Of a stretch of 64,000 nucleotides of DNA, positions 63,163 to 64,000 are shown piece after piece; positions within the stretch are counted from its first letter, which is position 1; the number at the start of each line of letters is the position of its first letter. Both the position numbers and the translations under genes were made by a program. Where the stretch lies: assembly GCF_022682305.1 (NCBI RefSeq), contig NZ_CP093528.1, positions 1,997,501-2,061,500 on the forward strand. The letters are read 5' to 3'. The notes beneath the pieces were generated by a model that saw only the letters and a program-made list of their open reading frames with translations, made no database searches and had not been told where the DNA came from. Source of the stretch: Shinella zoogloeoides. Its GTDB lineage: Bacteria > Pseudomonadota > Alphaproteobacteria > Rhizobiales > Rhizobiaceae.

Positions 63163-64000
63163 TCACTTCTCTGCGGAAAGGATTGCGACGCCCTCGCCGC
63201 GCGAATGGCCGACCGTCGTGACGACGGCGGTGGCGGCGGGAGCGCTCATGGCGGCCTCGACAGCCGTATCGAACGGCGCGACCTTGACGCCCGCACCGAG
63301 CGTCAGCGCGGCCAGCGCGAGGCCGAGCGGGAACTGCGCTTCGAGCGACTGGCCGATGACGGCGCTGTAGCCGCGCAGGGCGCTGCCGGCGAAACGCTGG
63401 TCGAGCCAGGCCTTTTCCCGGGCCGTCGCGTCATGCGCGCCGGATGCACCGGAGAAGACGACGGTCTCGTTGCCCGCAGAAGCGCCTTCGGCAAGACGCT
63501 CGAGACGCGCTTCCAGCCGGCCTTCGTCACGCGAGCCGCGATCGCCGCCGATGGCGTCGATGGTCGCGTAGATGCGCGCGCCACGGGCTTCCGCATGTTC
63601 GCGGGATTCCAGGATGAGGAAGGCAGCGGCCGAGCCGGTGATGATGCCGCCGCCGGCATTCTCGTCACGCGACCAGAGCGGCGTCCAGCCGCCGGTCGCA
63701 TGCGCGCCGATGGCTTCGAAAAGCAGAATAACATCCTGACGCTCGGCAACCAGAGCGCTGCCGACGAGCGTATGCGTCGACTGGCCGGAACGGATGCGGT
63801 GGAAAGCGGTCTCGACGGCGCTAATGCCGGCAGCTTCCTCGCCCATGAAGGTACGCGACGAACCGGTGACCTTGTGCACGATGGAGATATTGCCCGCGAG
63901 CAGGTTGGAAAGCTGGGCGAGGAACAGCGTCGGGCGCAGTTCCGTGGTCAGCTTCTCGTTGAGCAGGCGCTCGCGGTCGTTGCGCTTCAGGCCCTCGTCG
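63163..64000 (-). CDS. Degenerate beta-ketoacyl-ACP synthase (FabF2XL position), 5' partial
   Basis: The gene runs off the right edge, so the N-terminus is missing (about 279 residues visible). It has thiolase-fold features (FLILESREHAEARGARIYATI; C-terminal TTVGHSRGEGVAILS). The nucleophile region reads VTGSSRTFMGEEAAG with no Cys, the NAHGTxT region reads FSGASGAHDAT, and the GHxxGAAG region reads VIGQSLEAQFPLG. All three catalytic positions appear lost, as in chain-length factors. Probably a partner of the intact ketosynthase downstream. Confidence 0.8.
   Translation of the reverse strand, partial: DEGLKRNDRERLLNEKLTTELRPTLFLAQLSNLLAGNISIVHKVTGSSRTFMGEEAAGISAVETAFHRIRSGQSTHTLVGSALVAERQDVILLFEAIGAHATGGWTPLWSRDENAGGGIITGSAAAFLILESREHAEARGARIYATIDAIGGDRGSRDEGRLEARLERLAEGASAGNETVVFSGASGAHDATAREKAWLDQRFAGSALRGYSAVIGQSLEAQFPLGLALAALTLGAGVKVAPFDTAVEAAMSAPAATAVVTTVGHSRGEGVAILSAEK

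Overview
The window is GC-rich, densely coding chromosomal DNA from an alphaproteobacterium of the Rhizobiaceae (Rhizobium/Agrobacterium/Shinella type). The evidence is a fixNOQP-fixGHIS cbb3 oxidase cluster with FixK/FNR boxes, an lpxXL-type lipid A cluster for the very-long-chain acyl group, a PdhS/DivJ/PleC-type histidine kinase, a CtrA-like box, an alphaproteobacterial LexA direct-repeat box, and three copies of a palindromic extragenic element familiar from rhizobia. The genus cannot be fixed from sequence reading alone. I saw no rRNA, tRNA, CRISPR array or cobalamin riboswitch.

Layout. 1-1.4 kb: two permeases of a polar amino acid ABC importer (first one cut by the window edge). 1.5-6.6 kb: housekeeping singletons (Usg, DUF2270 membrane protein, methyltransferase, 3-hydroxyisobutyrate dehydrogenase-like enzyme, Lrp/AsnC regulator, uracil-DNA glycosylase, nuclease). 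6.8-11.7 kb: histidine kinase, DgkA, cobT and cobS (late cobalamin assembly), DUF1289 and an aspartic protease. 11.7-18.1 kb: ABC-2 exporter, TauE/SafE exporter, a candidate small RNA with its own terminator, an extensin-like lipoprotein and a chemoreceptor. 18.2-24.9 kb: thioesterase, membrane proteins, a GGDEF-EAL protein and an unusually long UvrB.

24.9-27.4 kb is a strikingly AT-rich insertion with two overlapping genes: an XRE-HTH/ASCH protein and a PIN-GNAT-PUA-like protein. It looks like a horizontally acquired toxin-antitoxin or defence-type module. It is followed by about 450 bp of hairpin-dense, apparently non-coding DNA.

28-35.5 kb: J-domain protein, DusA, gamma-carbonic anhydrase, then a zinc homeostasis locus (zur-znuB-znuC divergent from znuA, followed by a COG0523 GTPase) with three Zur-like palindromes. 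35.5-46.8 kb: a putative beta-mannoside catabolic operon (ABC importer, GH2 beta-mannosidase, sugar isomerase, two oxidoreductases) divergent from a LacI regulator. 46.9-48.3 kb: gnd. 48.5-58.1 kb: ccoS-ccoI-ccoH-ccoG, a small SRPBCC-VOC operon and ccoPQON, with an HHE (hemerythrin-like) gene divergent from ccoN. 58.1-59.8 kb: a PAS protein and an IS5-family insertion sequence. 59.9-64 kb: lpxXL, a dehydrogenase and two ketosynthase genes; the last is cut by the window edge and has lost the catalytic residues.
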